A stretch of 64,000 bases of DNA from NCBI RefSeq assembly GCF_021390475.1, contig NZ_JAJUWS010000026.1, positions 31,941 to 95,940 on the forward strand, given 5' to 3'. This DNA comes from Streptomyces sp. ST2-7A (lineage in GTDB: Bacteria; Actinomycetota; Actinomycetes; Streptomycetales; Streptomycetaceae). The notes under the pieces were generated by a model. The model was not told where the DNA came from. It did no database searches and was given only the letters and a program-made list of their open reading frames with translations. The translations under genes and the position numbers were made by a program. This document shows positions 43,901 through 51,397 of this stretch, piece by piece; the first letter of the stretch is position 1; each line of letters starts with the position of its first letter.

Positions 43901-44243
43901 CGAGGATCCTTTCCAGGAAGACGCGGTCGTGGCGGTCGGCGGCCGGGACGAAGGGAGCGCGGGCGACCAGGTGGCCGCTGTCCACCAGGCGGGAGGCGAT
44001 CGGCATGGTGACGGCCACCGGCAGTTCCAGGCGCACGGCGGCCTCGGCGACGGAGAGCACGCCGGGCAGGCACAGGGCCATCAGCCGGTGGGGGTAGGCG
44101 CCCAGACCGGTCAGGGGCACCTTGGGGTCGGCGATCAGCAGCGTGGCGGGGTCCAGGGTGGAGCGGGTGGGGGTGAGGTTTCCCCCGGCGGCGGCGTAGG
44201 GCCGCACCATGCCCCGGCGGCGGTGGGCGGAGGGCGGACTCAT
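43881..44243 (-). CDS. cvnC: conservon protein CvnC (DUF742)
   Basis: This 120-residue protein belongs to the DUF742 family: VRPYAAAGGNLTPTRSTLD, then LCLPGVLSVAEAAVRLELPV and LILDGLRKL-type end. The C-terminal half is a winged-helix-like fold. It overlaps cvnB by four bases and cvnD by 20, the usual compact conservon order. Confidence 0.9.
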   Translation of the reverse strand: MSPPSAHRRRGMVRPYAAAGGNLTPTRSTLDPATLLIADPKVPLTGLGAYPHRLMALCLPGVLSVAEAAVRLELPVAVTMPIASRLVDSGHLVARAPFVPAADRHDRVFLERILDGLRKL

Positions 44244-44674
44244 CCGCGGGCCCGGTCGCGGGCGGCGAGCACCGGCTTCATGCCGGTGATCATCTTCAGG
44301 ACATCGGTGACCGCGCCGGGAATCTCCTTGGTGGTGGAGTCCCCGCGCACCACCACCGCCAGACTGGTGCGTTCCCCCGCGGTGAACAGCAGCACCGTGA
44401 AGGCCTTCAGATCGATGGTGACGTGGCGCAGCCTCAACTCCTGCCCGCCGAAGGACTCGAACCCCTGGAGGGAGGCCTGCAAGGACATCAGCCCCGAGTA
44501 GAGGGCGGCGGCGCGGTCGGCCTCGTCCTTACCCAGGCGGCGGGAGCGGGCCATCTCCAGGCCGTCACTGGTGAACAGCAGGGCGTGCTCGACGCCGGGC
44601 TTGGCGGCCAGCTGGTCCAGGGCCCAGCCCAGGTCGGTGGTGTCGGCGGTGGGGGAGGGCTGCTCATCGGCCAT
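44240..44674 (-). CDS. cvnB: conservon protein CvnB (Roadblock/LC7)
   Basis: This 144-residue protein has a Roadblock/LC7 fold (LAAKPGVEHALLFTSDGLEM, AALYSGLMSLQASLQGFE, RHVTIDLKAFTVLLFTAGE). Such proteins bind and regulate small GTPases. It overlaps cvnA by 11 bases and is coupled to cvnC. Confidence 0.9.
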   Translation of the reverse strand: MADEQPSPTADTTDLGWALDQLAAKPGVEHALLFTSDGLEMARSRRLGKDEADRAAALYSGLMSLQASLQGFESFGGQELRLRHVTIDLKAFTVLLFTAGERTSLAVVVRGDSTTKEIPGAVTDVLKMITGMKPVLAARDRARG

Positions 44675-46085
44675 GGCGATCCTCTTCGGTGTCGTTCTCG
44701 GTGTCGGTGGAGTGGTCGTAGCCGGCGCTCAGGGCCCGGCCCAGGTTCCGGAAACCGGCGGAGAAGGCGTCCGGATCGGTGGTCTCGGTCACCGCCTCGC
44801 GGGTGGGCCGCGCGGTGAGCTCCACCCGGCGCGGCACCCGTTTGGGCAACCCGGCCGGCGTGCCGGGTCCCGCCGTCTCCCGCTCCCCCCGGGGCGGGGG
44901 CGGGTCGGAGGGCGGCAGCTCCACGGCAACGGGGGCCGTCGGGGGGAGCGAGGAGAACGGGGGAGAGGCGGGGGCCGACCGGGCGGGTTCGGCCAGCAGG
45001 TGGTGGGGCACGAACACCACCGCTTTCACGCCCCCCGACGAGGAGGGCGCCGAGACATCGACGCGGAAACCGTAGTCCCGTGCCAGGCGCCCGATCACCG
45101 CGAAGCCCAACCGGCGTTCGTCCTCCAGCGCGGTGACATCCAGCGTCGTATCCGGCGCCGCGAGCCACCGCTCGGCGTAATCGAGCTGAAAGGCGTTCAT
45201 GCCCGCACCGCTGTCCTCGACCACGATGCGAAAGCCCTTGGGCACCCACCGGGCGTGCACCGGCACCCGGTCACCGGAGTAGGAGGTCGCGTTCCCCAGC
45301 AGCTCGGCGAGCGCCACCGTGATCGGCTCCACCACCCGGCCCTCGACCAGCTGCTCCCCGATGTCGGGTTGGTAGGTGTAGTCCACCCGCCGGTAATCGC
45401 CGATGCGGCCCCGCGCGCTCTCGACGATCTCGCGCACGGTGCAGTCCGCCCGTTGCAACCCCGGCCACGAACCGGCCAGGATCCGCAGCCGCTGCACCAT
45501 ATGCAGGGCCATGGTGGTCAGATGGTCGATATCGCTCAGCCCTTGGGCGTGAGGGCCGCCCCCGGTGTCCTTCTCCAGCTCCCGGTCGATCCGGTCCTGC
45601 AACCGCACCAGCAGCGCCTGGGTCTCATCCGCCGTACCCCGCACACCGGCCCGCGCCGCCCGACCGATCCGCTCCTCGGTGACCTCCACCGCCTCGCCGA
45701 CCAGGGCCAGGACACGGGAGTGCAACTCCTCCAGCTCGTTGCCCCGAACCAACTCCGTGGCCACCCCGGGCACCACCACTCCCGGGTAACGCCGGGCCCG
45801 GGTGTCGATCACCGCGGGCAGCCTGCGTTCCACCAACTCCCGCGTCTCCTCAAACACCGCCTCCAACAGCAGGCGGTGCCCCTCCAACCGGCGACGCAGC
45901 TCGTCGGTGTCCGCGGCGGCCAGCCGCCGGGTCTCCAGCACCGTCGCCTCGGCCCGCAACCGGACCCTGCGCTGCTCCGCCTCGGCTCGCCGTCGGGTGC
46001 CGCGGAGCACGAGCCCCAGGGCGCCGGCGGCCCCGGTGCTCACCACCAGGCCACCGGCCAGGAGTGCTTCGAACGCTGGACTCAC
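44664..46085 (-). CDS. cvnA: conservon sensor-like ATPase CvnA
   Basis: This 473-residue protein has an N-terminal membrane segment (LLAGGLVVSTGAAGALGLVL), a helical region and a histidine-kinase-type ATPase domain (VALAELLGNATSYSGD, GFRIVVEDSGAGM, GFAVIGRLARDYGFRV). A disordered Pro/Glu-rich tail follows. CvnA resembles a sensor kinase without a classical phosphorylated His. It heads the operon; the divergent 46301 gene is probably its regulator. Confidence 0.9.
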   Translation of the reverse strand: MSPAFEALLAGGLVVSTGAAGALGLVLRGTRRRAEAEQRRVRLRAEATVLETRRLAAADTDELRRRLEGHRLLLEAVFEETRELVERRLPAVIDTRARRYPGVVVPGVATELVRGNELEELHSRVLALVGEAVEVTEERIGRAARAGVRGTADETQALLVRLQDRIDRELEKDTGGGPHAQGLSDIDHLTTMALHMVQRLRILAGSWPGLQRADCTVREIVESARGRIGDYRRVDYTYQPDIGEQLVEGRVVEPITVALAELLGNATSYSGDRVPVHARWVPKGFRIVVEDSGAGMNAFQLDYAERWLAAPDTTLDVTALEDERRLGFAVIGRLARDYGFRVDVSAPSSSGGVKAVVFVPHHLLAEPARSAPASPPFSSLPPTAPVAVELPPSDPPPPRGERETAGPGTPAGLPKRVPRRVELTARPTREAVTETTDPDAFSAGFRNLGRALSAGYDHSTDTENDTEEDRHGR

Positions 46086-46300
46086 CGGTCTCCTCCGGGA
46101 AGGCTTCGGCCGAGCGGGGCGGGACGGTTGGGCATGAGGAGGTCCTGTTCACGGAATTGATCGAGTAGCGATCGGGGCACGGTGCGCCACCGATTTCGGG
46201 TACGTTCAGCGAACCGCCCTTCACGCCGCGTCGGGAGGGCTGGCGGTGGGGAAGGTCGGGTAACGCGGGTAACGCGGGAAGCCGGGAAGGTGGGGCGGAC

Positions 46301-47680
46301 ATGGCGCGCACACGCAATGTCCAGCTGGCGGAGGTCATCGCCGAGGCCGGGTGGACACAGGAGCAACTCGCACGGCGCATGCGACAGGTCGCCGCCGAAC
46401 AGCGGAACGGGGAGATCTCGGGCGTCACCCGGTCCCACGTCAACCAGTGGGTGCGCGGTGTCCGACCCGGCGAGCGGTCCGTGCTCATCCTCTGCGAGAC
46501 ACTGTCGCGAGGGCTGGGACGTACCCTGACACCGGCCGACATCGGCCTGTCGGATGCGTCTCCTCCGGCACCGGAGTGGAGCGAGGACTCCGCCACGGCA
46601 CTGCGAGAGCTGGGGAGCGTGGAGTTGGACAGGCGGCGGCGCGGGGTCTTGGCCACACTGGGGTATTCGGCGGCCGGCATCGTGCTGCCCGGCGCCTCGT
46701 GGTGGGAGACCGCGGCCGAACGAGCGCGCACCCGCCGGCCCCCGGCAGCCGGGTCGGTCGACGCCCGGGACGTGGCCGGCGTCCGCGAGATGATCGATTT
46801 CTTCTCGCGTCGAGATCAGCGGCGCGGTGGTGGGGAGGGTCGCGCGGCCCTGGCCGCGTACCTGCACACCGATGTCGCCGCGCTCCTGGATCGCCGAGCC
46901 GGTGACGAAGAGGTACGGCGTGAGCTGTTCTCCACCGCCGGGGAGTTGACCTACCTGTGCGGATGGATGGCCTTCGACGCCTCCGAGCACGGTCTCGCGC
47001 AGCGGTACTTCGTCCTCGCCACCCGGTTGGCGGCCGAGGCCGAGGACGCGCCCTTGGCGGGCCATGTGCTGCGGGCGATGGCCCACCAGGCGGTGGACCT
47101 GGGGCACCCCCGACAGGCACTGGACCTGGCCACGGCGTCACTGGAGCGCAAGCGCTACGCCGAGGCGGCGCCCCGAGAGAAGGCATTGCTCGGTGTGGTG
47201 CACGCCCGTGCCCTCGCCGTGGCGGGCCACCGGGCCGAGACGATGGCGGCCCTTCGACGAGCCGAGGACGACCTGGCCGCCGCCAGGGACGATGGCCACG
47301 AACCGGCGAGAATGTTTTTCTTCGGGGAGGCCAGCCTCGCCCACGAGACCGCCTGTGCCCTGCGGGACCTGGGGGATCTGAAAGGCGCCGAGAAGGAGTT
47401 CCGGCGCAGCGTGCGCACCCGCGCCAAGCAGACCTTCACCCGGACCCACTCGGTGACCCTCGGGTACCTCGGCGCGGTACAAGCCCGCCAGGGAGCGGTG
47501 GAGGCAGCCTGCGACACCTGGGGAAGGGCCCTGGAGACGATGGAGGGCGTGCGCTCCGGCCGGGCCCGGGACACCGTCATCGACATGCGACGCACACTCT
47601 CCCCCTTCCGTGACCGCGGCCCGGCGTGCGTGGCGGACATCGAGGACCGCGCGCGGACCGTTCTCGCGCGCATAGGGTGA
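46301..47680 (+). CDS. helix-turn-helix regulator with TPR-like domain, divergent from conservon
   Basis: This 459-residue protein begins MARTRNVQLAEVIAEAGWTQ with an XRE-like helix-turn-helix (residues 5-70, EQLARRMRQVAAEQRNGE, TRSHVNQWVRG). A disordered linker and a helical repeat region follow (LAQRYFVLATRLAAEAEDAP, ALRDLGDLKGAEKEFRRSV). A hydrophobic stretch (TLGYSAAGIVLPGASWW) lies near residue 125. The starts of this gene and cvnA are about 215 bases apart, so it probably shares their promoter region. Confidence 0.75.
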   Translation: MARTRNVQLAEVIAEAGWTQEQLARRMRQVAAEQRNGEISGVTRSHVNQWVRGVRPGERSVLILCETLSRGLGRTLTPADIGLSDASPPAPEWSEDSATALRELGSVELDRRRRGVLATLGYSAAGIVLPGASWWETAAERARTRRPPAAGSVDARDVAGVREMIDFFSRRDQRRGGGEGRAALAAYLHTDVAALLDRRAGDEEVRRELFSTAGELTYLCGWMAFDASEHGLAQRYFVLATRLAAEAEDAPLAGHVLRAMAHQAVDLGHPRQALDLATASLERKRYAEAAPREKALLGVVHARALAVAGHRAETMAALRRAEDDLAAARDDGHEPARMFFFGEASLAHETACALRDLGDLKGAEKEFRRSVRTRAKQTFTRTHSVTLGYLGAVQARQGAVEAACDTWGRALETMEGVRSGRARDTVIDMRRTLSPFRDRGPACVADIEDRARTVLARIG

Positions 47681-47707
47681 GCCGATCGGCCCCTGCGTCC
47701 CGAGGAG

Positions 47708-48196
47708 ATGACCGTGCCCGACCCGATCCGGCTCCAGCCCATCGCCACCGTGATCGGCGGACACCTCGAGCCGGCCGACGACTACCAGGGCGGGGTCGAA
47801 TCGATCATCCGGTTGAACGACACCTACCCCCCGGAGACGCTGCGGGGCATCGAGGAGTTCGGTCACCTGGTGGTCGTCTGGCACTTTCACCGGGCCACGC
47901 CCTCCGACGTGGCCCTGCACGCCCGCAGCCCGCGAAACGACCCGCGGTGGCCGGCGACGGGTACCTTCGTGCACCGCAACCACCGACGCCCCAACCAGCT
48001 GGCGGTCAGCTTCCCCCGTCTGTTGCGGGTCAGTGGGCTGGATCTTCACGTGACCGATCTCGACGCGGTCGCCGGCACCCCGATCCTGGACCTGGCCCCC
48101 TACTTCGCCGAGATGGGCCCACGCGGCGAACTGCGCCAACCGGCCTGGCCCGGCGAGATGCTCACCGAATACTGGCGCGCGGCGGAGGAACGGTAA
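47708..48196 (+). CDS. TrmO/TsaA-family SAM-binding methyltransferase
   Basis: This 162-residue protein belongs to the TsaA (VirR/TrmO) beta-barrel family: EFGHLVVVWHFHRATPSD, HARSPRNDPRWPATGTFVHR, NHRRPNQLAVSFPRLLRV, LDLHVTDLDAVAGTPILD LAPYF. Those segments match TrmO, which methylates t6A37 of tRNA. Start ATG at 47708 after GAGGAG. It is 27 bases downstream of the regulator gene and may be cotranscribed with it. Confidence 0.8.
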   Translation: MTVPDPIRLQPIATVIGGHLEPADDYQGGVESIIRLNDTYPPETLRGIEEFGHLVVVWHFHRATPSDVALHARSPRNDPRWPATGTFVHRNHRRPNQLAVSFPRLLRVSGLDLHVTDLDAVAGTPILDLAPYFAEMGPRGELRQPAWPGEMLTEYWRAAEER

Positions 48197-48454
48197 GCGG
48201 CTCCCGGATCGCTCACCCTTGGCTCCGGGCCACCGCACGCGGGTGGCCGGGTATGCACTGGCGTGCTCGGCTTGGGATCGAGGTCCGGTACAGCGGCACC
48301 ACCGGGCACAGCTTCAGCTGGTGGTGCCCGCCAGGTCCCCGTCTCCCACGAACAACTCAGCACGACAGGCTCTCTTCGGGCTCTATGAAATCGATCCGGT
48401 AAATGCCTACAGGGTTCGCGGTTCGGACACACTGGGCAGAGCTGGAGACGGCAA

Positions 48455-48489
48455 CCCCCAGGGCCGGCTGGGGGCTCCGGTTCTTTTTT
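48455..48489 (+). terminator. rho-independent terminator
   Basis: A seven-base GC stem (cccccag 48455-48461, ctggggg 48468-48474) with a six-base loop is followed ten bases later by a run of six T. It lies about 260 bases downstream of the TrmO-like gene on the plus strand. No gene is seen in between. Confidence 0.7.
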
Positions 48490-48730
48490 GGATCCAGCTC
48501 CGCGCACCTCAGGCTTCTGCGCTCGGTGATTCGATGTCCACCATAAAGCGGCGTCGACGAAGCTCATCCGGCTACTGAGCTGAGGGCCTGTCAGTCGCGC
48601 TCGAACGTGCGGCCGAAGGATAAGCTACCTTCGCAAGTGAGGGAACTTTCTGTTACTTCATCGACACCTTGGGTGGTGCCGTGGTGGGTAAAGACATTGC
48701 AAACCCTCCATGACGTTGCAGGTCAGGAAG

Positions 48731-48881
48731 CCTGCTCTCCGCGCGAGCGGAGGTGACCCGTGGGGACGGTAGGTCCGGGAGGAGCCGGTGCCCTGCTCTC
48801 CGCGCGAGCGGAGGTGACCCGACAGCGACGACGGTGACCACTGCGGAGACGATTTGCTTTCCGTGTGAGTGGAGGGGACCT
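48731..48881. CRISPR. minimal CRISPR array, type I-E-like repeats (3 repeats, 2 spacers)
   Basis: Repeats of 29 bases lie at 48731-48759 and 48792-48820 and are identical. Each contains the perfect stem ctccgc-gcga-gcggag. A third, degenerate repeat at 48853-48881 matches 21 of 29 positions, and seven of its eight differences are C-to-T. The spacing is exactly 61 bases, so both spacers are 32 bases, as in type I-E. A still weaker repeat-like segment lies one period on, at 48914. No cas genes are in the window. The degenerate end marks the leader-distal side if the leader is at the left. Confidence 0.85.
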
Positions 48882-49080
48882 CGTTCGGGGCCAGGGTGAG
48901 TGGCCCGGGGGAGCCGTTTCCTCGTGCACGGGGAACGGGGTGCCGGAGGGCGGACGGTGCCGAGTCCTCGTTTCGGTCGGTGCCAGCCGGGCTTGACTCC
49001 GGTGGAGTGGCGAATTCCGGCAGTCCCGGAGAGGTGTGAAGGGCCGCTCTGTGTGCGAAAACGGGATCGGCCGGTAGGGG

Positions 49081-49112
49081 CCGATGATCCTCGGTGGGGC
49101 TCGAACCCGGGA
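49081..49112 (-). other. tRNA-like 3' fragment (possible old attachment site)
   Basis: Read on the minus strand, this stretch has a T-arm-like ggtcccgggttcgagccccac followed by cgaggatc. The 5' partner ctcggtg occurs about 60 bases upstream in the minus direction, which would give a seven-base acceptor stem. An anticodon arm is not convincing. It may be a tRNA remnant or an attachment-site relic rather than a working gene. Confidence 0.3.
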
Positions 49113-49340
49113 CCAAGTGCTGGAAGATACCCGCTCTGTTCGTCGCGGCGCACCGAGAGGCCTGTTGTTGCAGCGTTCCGTGGTAAATCCGGAGCGTGAT
49201 GATTCGCTCACGGCGGACACGTTGAGGGTTCCTCGGACTGGAATGACACGGAAAAGCAAGCAAACCTGGAACAGTCCGCAGTAGAGCTACTACGCCGCGT
49301 TTTCCCTGTCCGTGTCGAAACACCAGGCGTGGTGGGGCAG

Positions 49341-49380
49341 GCGCAACATAGCCGACGATCGCCGGTTGGCCAAACCGGCG
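49341..49380. promoter_or_regulatory. palindromic element shared with 7441-7480
   Basis: The same element as at 7441: gcgcaacatag, then cgccggtt-ggcca-aaccggcg. It lies about 120 bases upstream of a small plus-strand ORF and about 530 bases upstream of the excisionase gene. It may be the operator of the integration and small-gene unit. Confidence 0.45.
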
Positions 49381-49457
49381 ATTCTGCAGACCATTGAATC
49401 TGCCGCGCATTCACCGCGTGGCATGTTCCGTCGTTCCCTGTGAGGAGCCCCAGAGGT

Positions 49458-49655
49458 ATGTCGGTTGAGGGAATGGAAGAGGAGCGGCCGTACCCCGAGA
49501 AAGAGGGCGGGGTGCTGCTTGGGTGGATGTGGGGAAAGGTGGGTGGCGCGCCTGCGGTTCACCCGTTCATGCGGACGGTGGCGGATTCCACACTCCGGTC
49601 GAGCAAGGCTCGACTCGTGCTGCTCGCACACGGAGAACATCAAGACCGACTGTGA
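49458..49655 (+). CDS. possible small protein between palindrome and excisionase
   Basis: A 65-residue ORF (MSVEGMEEERPYPEKEGGVL, LGWMWGKVGGAPAVHPFM) follows a GAGGAG about ten bases upstream of its ATG. It is charged and without motifs. The position directly after the shared palindrome is its only support. From 49656 to 49908 I see no gene. Confidence 0.3.
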   Translation: MSVEGMEEERPYPEKEGGVLLGWMWGKVGGAPAVHPFMRTVADSTLRSSKARLVLLAHGEHQDRL

Positions 49656-49908
49656 CCTCCTCAACGAAGATGCGGCCCTGCCGGGGTCGGTCAAAAGATG
49701 AAGCCGGTTCCGCGAACCACCTGATCCCCAGACCGCGATATCCCGGTATCACACGTCTTTCGCGCGGTCATTCCCATTCGGTAGAGGCTTCGCTGTACTG
49801 CCTTTCGTGAAGCGATTTCCGCTGCCCGGAAAGGCTGGTCCGGCGGCATGCCGTAGTCCGATGACCGGGTGCTCCGCGCCTCACTTTCAGCATCACAGAG
49901 GTTTCCCC

Positions 49909-50115
49909 ATGCCTGCACGCCTGATGTCCATTCCCGCTGTCGCAGCTGCCCTGGATGTCGACCGCCGCACCGTCTACCGCTTCATCGCCGCGGGCGACCT
50001 CCCCGTCGTCGACCTACGCACCGGTACGGGGCGGTCGCGCATCCGCGTCCCCGCGGCCGGTCTCGACGAGTTCATCTCCCGTCGCGCTGTCGTTGCACCA
50101 CGACCGCGCGGCTGA
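49909..50115 (+). CDS. excisionase-like helix-turn-helix protein
   Basis: This 68-residue protein starts at ATG 49909. It has a MerR/Xis-type helix-turn-helix (LMSIPAVAAALDVDRRTVYR FIAAGDLPVV) followed by a strand region (RSRIRVPAAGLDEFISRR). Proteins of this kind act as recombination directionality factors next to tyrosine integrases. It is 44 bases upstream of the integrase gene. Confidence 0.8.
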   Translation: MPARLMSIPAVAAALDVDRRTVYRFIAAGDLPVVDLRTGTGRSRIRVPAAGLDEFISRRAVVAPRPRG

Positions 50116-50159
50116 CCCCGATCCACCACTTACTTCCCGTGCAGACATGAGGAGTTGGG

Positions 50160-51263
50160 CTGTACCTCCGCAAGTTGAAGACCGGCAAGTGGCAGGCGAC
50201 GGTACGCAACCGACTCGGCGACCGATTCAGCGAATCCTTTCCCCTCAAAGCGCAGGCACGCGCCTGGGGTCTGGAGATGGAGACCCAGTTCGCCCAAGGA
50301 GGCATGCGCGACCCGCGGGCAGGTGAAACCCTGTTCCGCGAGTGGCATGACCAGTGGTGGAACGCCCGCGTCGTTGAGCCCCACACCTTGCGGGGAGACG
50401 CATCGAGCATCAAGAACCACGTGATGCCCCACTGGGCCGACTGGGAGATGCGATCCATCACCCGCATGAGCGTGCAGAGCTGGATCCGCTCTCTGATCGA
50501 GAAGGGCACCGGCGCCTCGGCCATCAAGCGGGCCTACAACCTGATGTCCTCCATCATGCGCGCGGCCGTCGACGACGACGTGATCGCGGTCAGTCCCTGC
50601 CGCAGCATCGACCTGCCCCAGATCGCCGTCAAACCGCCCCAGTGGTTCACGCTCGACCAGGCGCAGAGCATCCTGGACGAACTCCCTACCGTATGGCGGA
50701 CGATGTGCCTGCTCGGCTTCTACACCGGGCTGCGCTGGGGCGAGCTCTCCGGTCTGCACCGTCACCGCATTGACCAGCGCCGCTCCCGCCTGTTCGTCGT
50801 CGAGGTCAACACCAGGAGCGGCATCAAGGAGTACCCCAAAAGCTCCAGGAGTCGGCGCGAGGTACCCCTCCCGCCCCACGTCCTGGAGGCGCTGGAACGC
50901 CACATCCACCGGCTCGACCGGGACGCCGTGGTGTTCACCACCATCACCAAGGGCCGGGCCGGCCGCCTGCTCAACGACGGAAACTGGCGACACCAGACCT
51001 GGTGGCCGGCCGTGGAGAACTCCTACTACTTCGACGATGACGGCGAGCAGCGACTCGTCCCGCGCTACCCGCCGCACTCCATGCGCCACACCTGCGCCTC
51101 GTGGCTCGTGCAGAAAGGTGTCTCGCTCTACGAGGTCCAACACCTCCTCGGCCACGAGAACTTCCAGACCACCCAGCGCTACGCCCACCTCCAGCCGGAC
51201 GCGCACAAGGCCGTCCTCGGAGCCTGGGAACGGTTGGAAGCCCCGCTCACGGCCGCCGCATGA
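50160..51263 (+). CDS. tyrosine recombinase (integrase), probable CTG start
   Basis: This protein of about 367 residues has an N-terminal SAM-like domain (VVEPHTLRGDASSIKNHVMP, YNLMSSIMRAAVDDDVIAVS PC) and a catalytic domain with Arg in FYTGLRWGELSGL, HSMRHTCASWL and LLGHENFQTTQRYAHL (nucleophile Tyr). Homologues start M-x-Y/I-x-KL..GKWQA. In this frame the CTG at 50160 gives LYLRKLKTGKWQA and lies five bases after GAGGAG; the first standard start is a TTG five codons further with poor spacing. I therefore place the start at CTG, with TTG 50175 as the alternative. It integrates and, with the excisionase, excises the element. Confidence 0.85.
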   Translation: MYLRKLKTGKWQATVRNRLGDRFSESFPLKAQARAWGLEMETQFAQGGMRDPRAGETLFREWHDQWWNARVVEPHTLRGDASSIKNHVMPHWADWEMRSITRMSVQSWIRSLIEKGTGASAIKRAYNLMSSIMRAAVDDDVIAVSPCRSIDLPQIAVKPPQWFTLDQAQSILDELPTVWRTMCLLGFYTGLRWGELSGLHRHRIDQRRSRLFVVEVNTRSGIKEYPKSSRSRREVPLPPHVLEALERHIHRLDRDAVVFTTITKGRAGRLLNDGNWRHQTWWPAVENSYYFDDDGEQRLVPRYPPHSMRHTCASWLVQKGVSLYEVQHLLGHENFQTTQRYAHLQPDAHKAVLGAWERLEAPLTAAA

Positions 51264-51326
51264 ACAGAAGCCCTGCCCGTCGCACGGACAAGAGGATGGG
51301 AGCGATCCGGAACTTCCGGCACATCG

Positions 51327-51379
51327 ACGGTCGCCACCGGGGGAGCCTGGGCAACCTTCCAGGCCTCCCCACCGACCGG
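51327..51379. terminator. hairpin between convergent integrase and nuclease-like genes
   Basis: An imperfect stem (ggggagcctgg 51340-51350, then ccaggcctcccc 51359-51370, flanked by cggt/accg) lies in the 134 bases between the integrase stop and the end of the convergent gene. No T-run. It could stop transcription from both sides, and attP may lie in the same gap. Confidence 0.45.
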
Positions 51380-51397
51380 GGTGAAGTCGCGGTGGCC

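Noticed and set aside
48653..49153. Minus-strand frames with repeated SPPLARRAG phrases
   Set aside because: The repeated phrases come from translating the CRISPR repeats, not from a gene.
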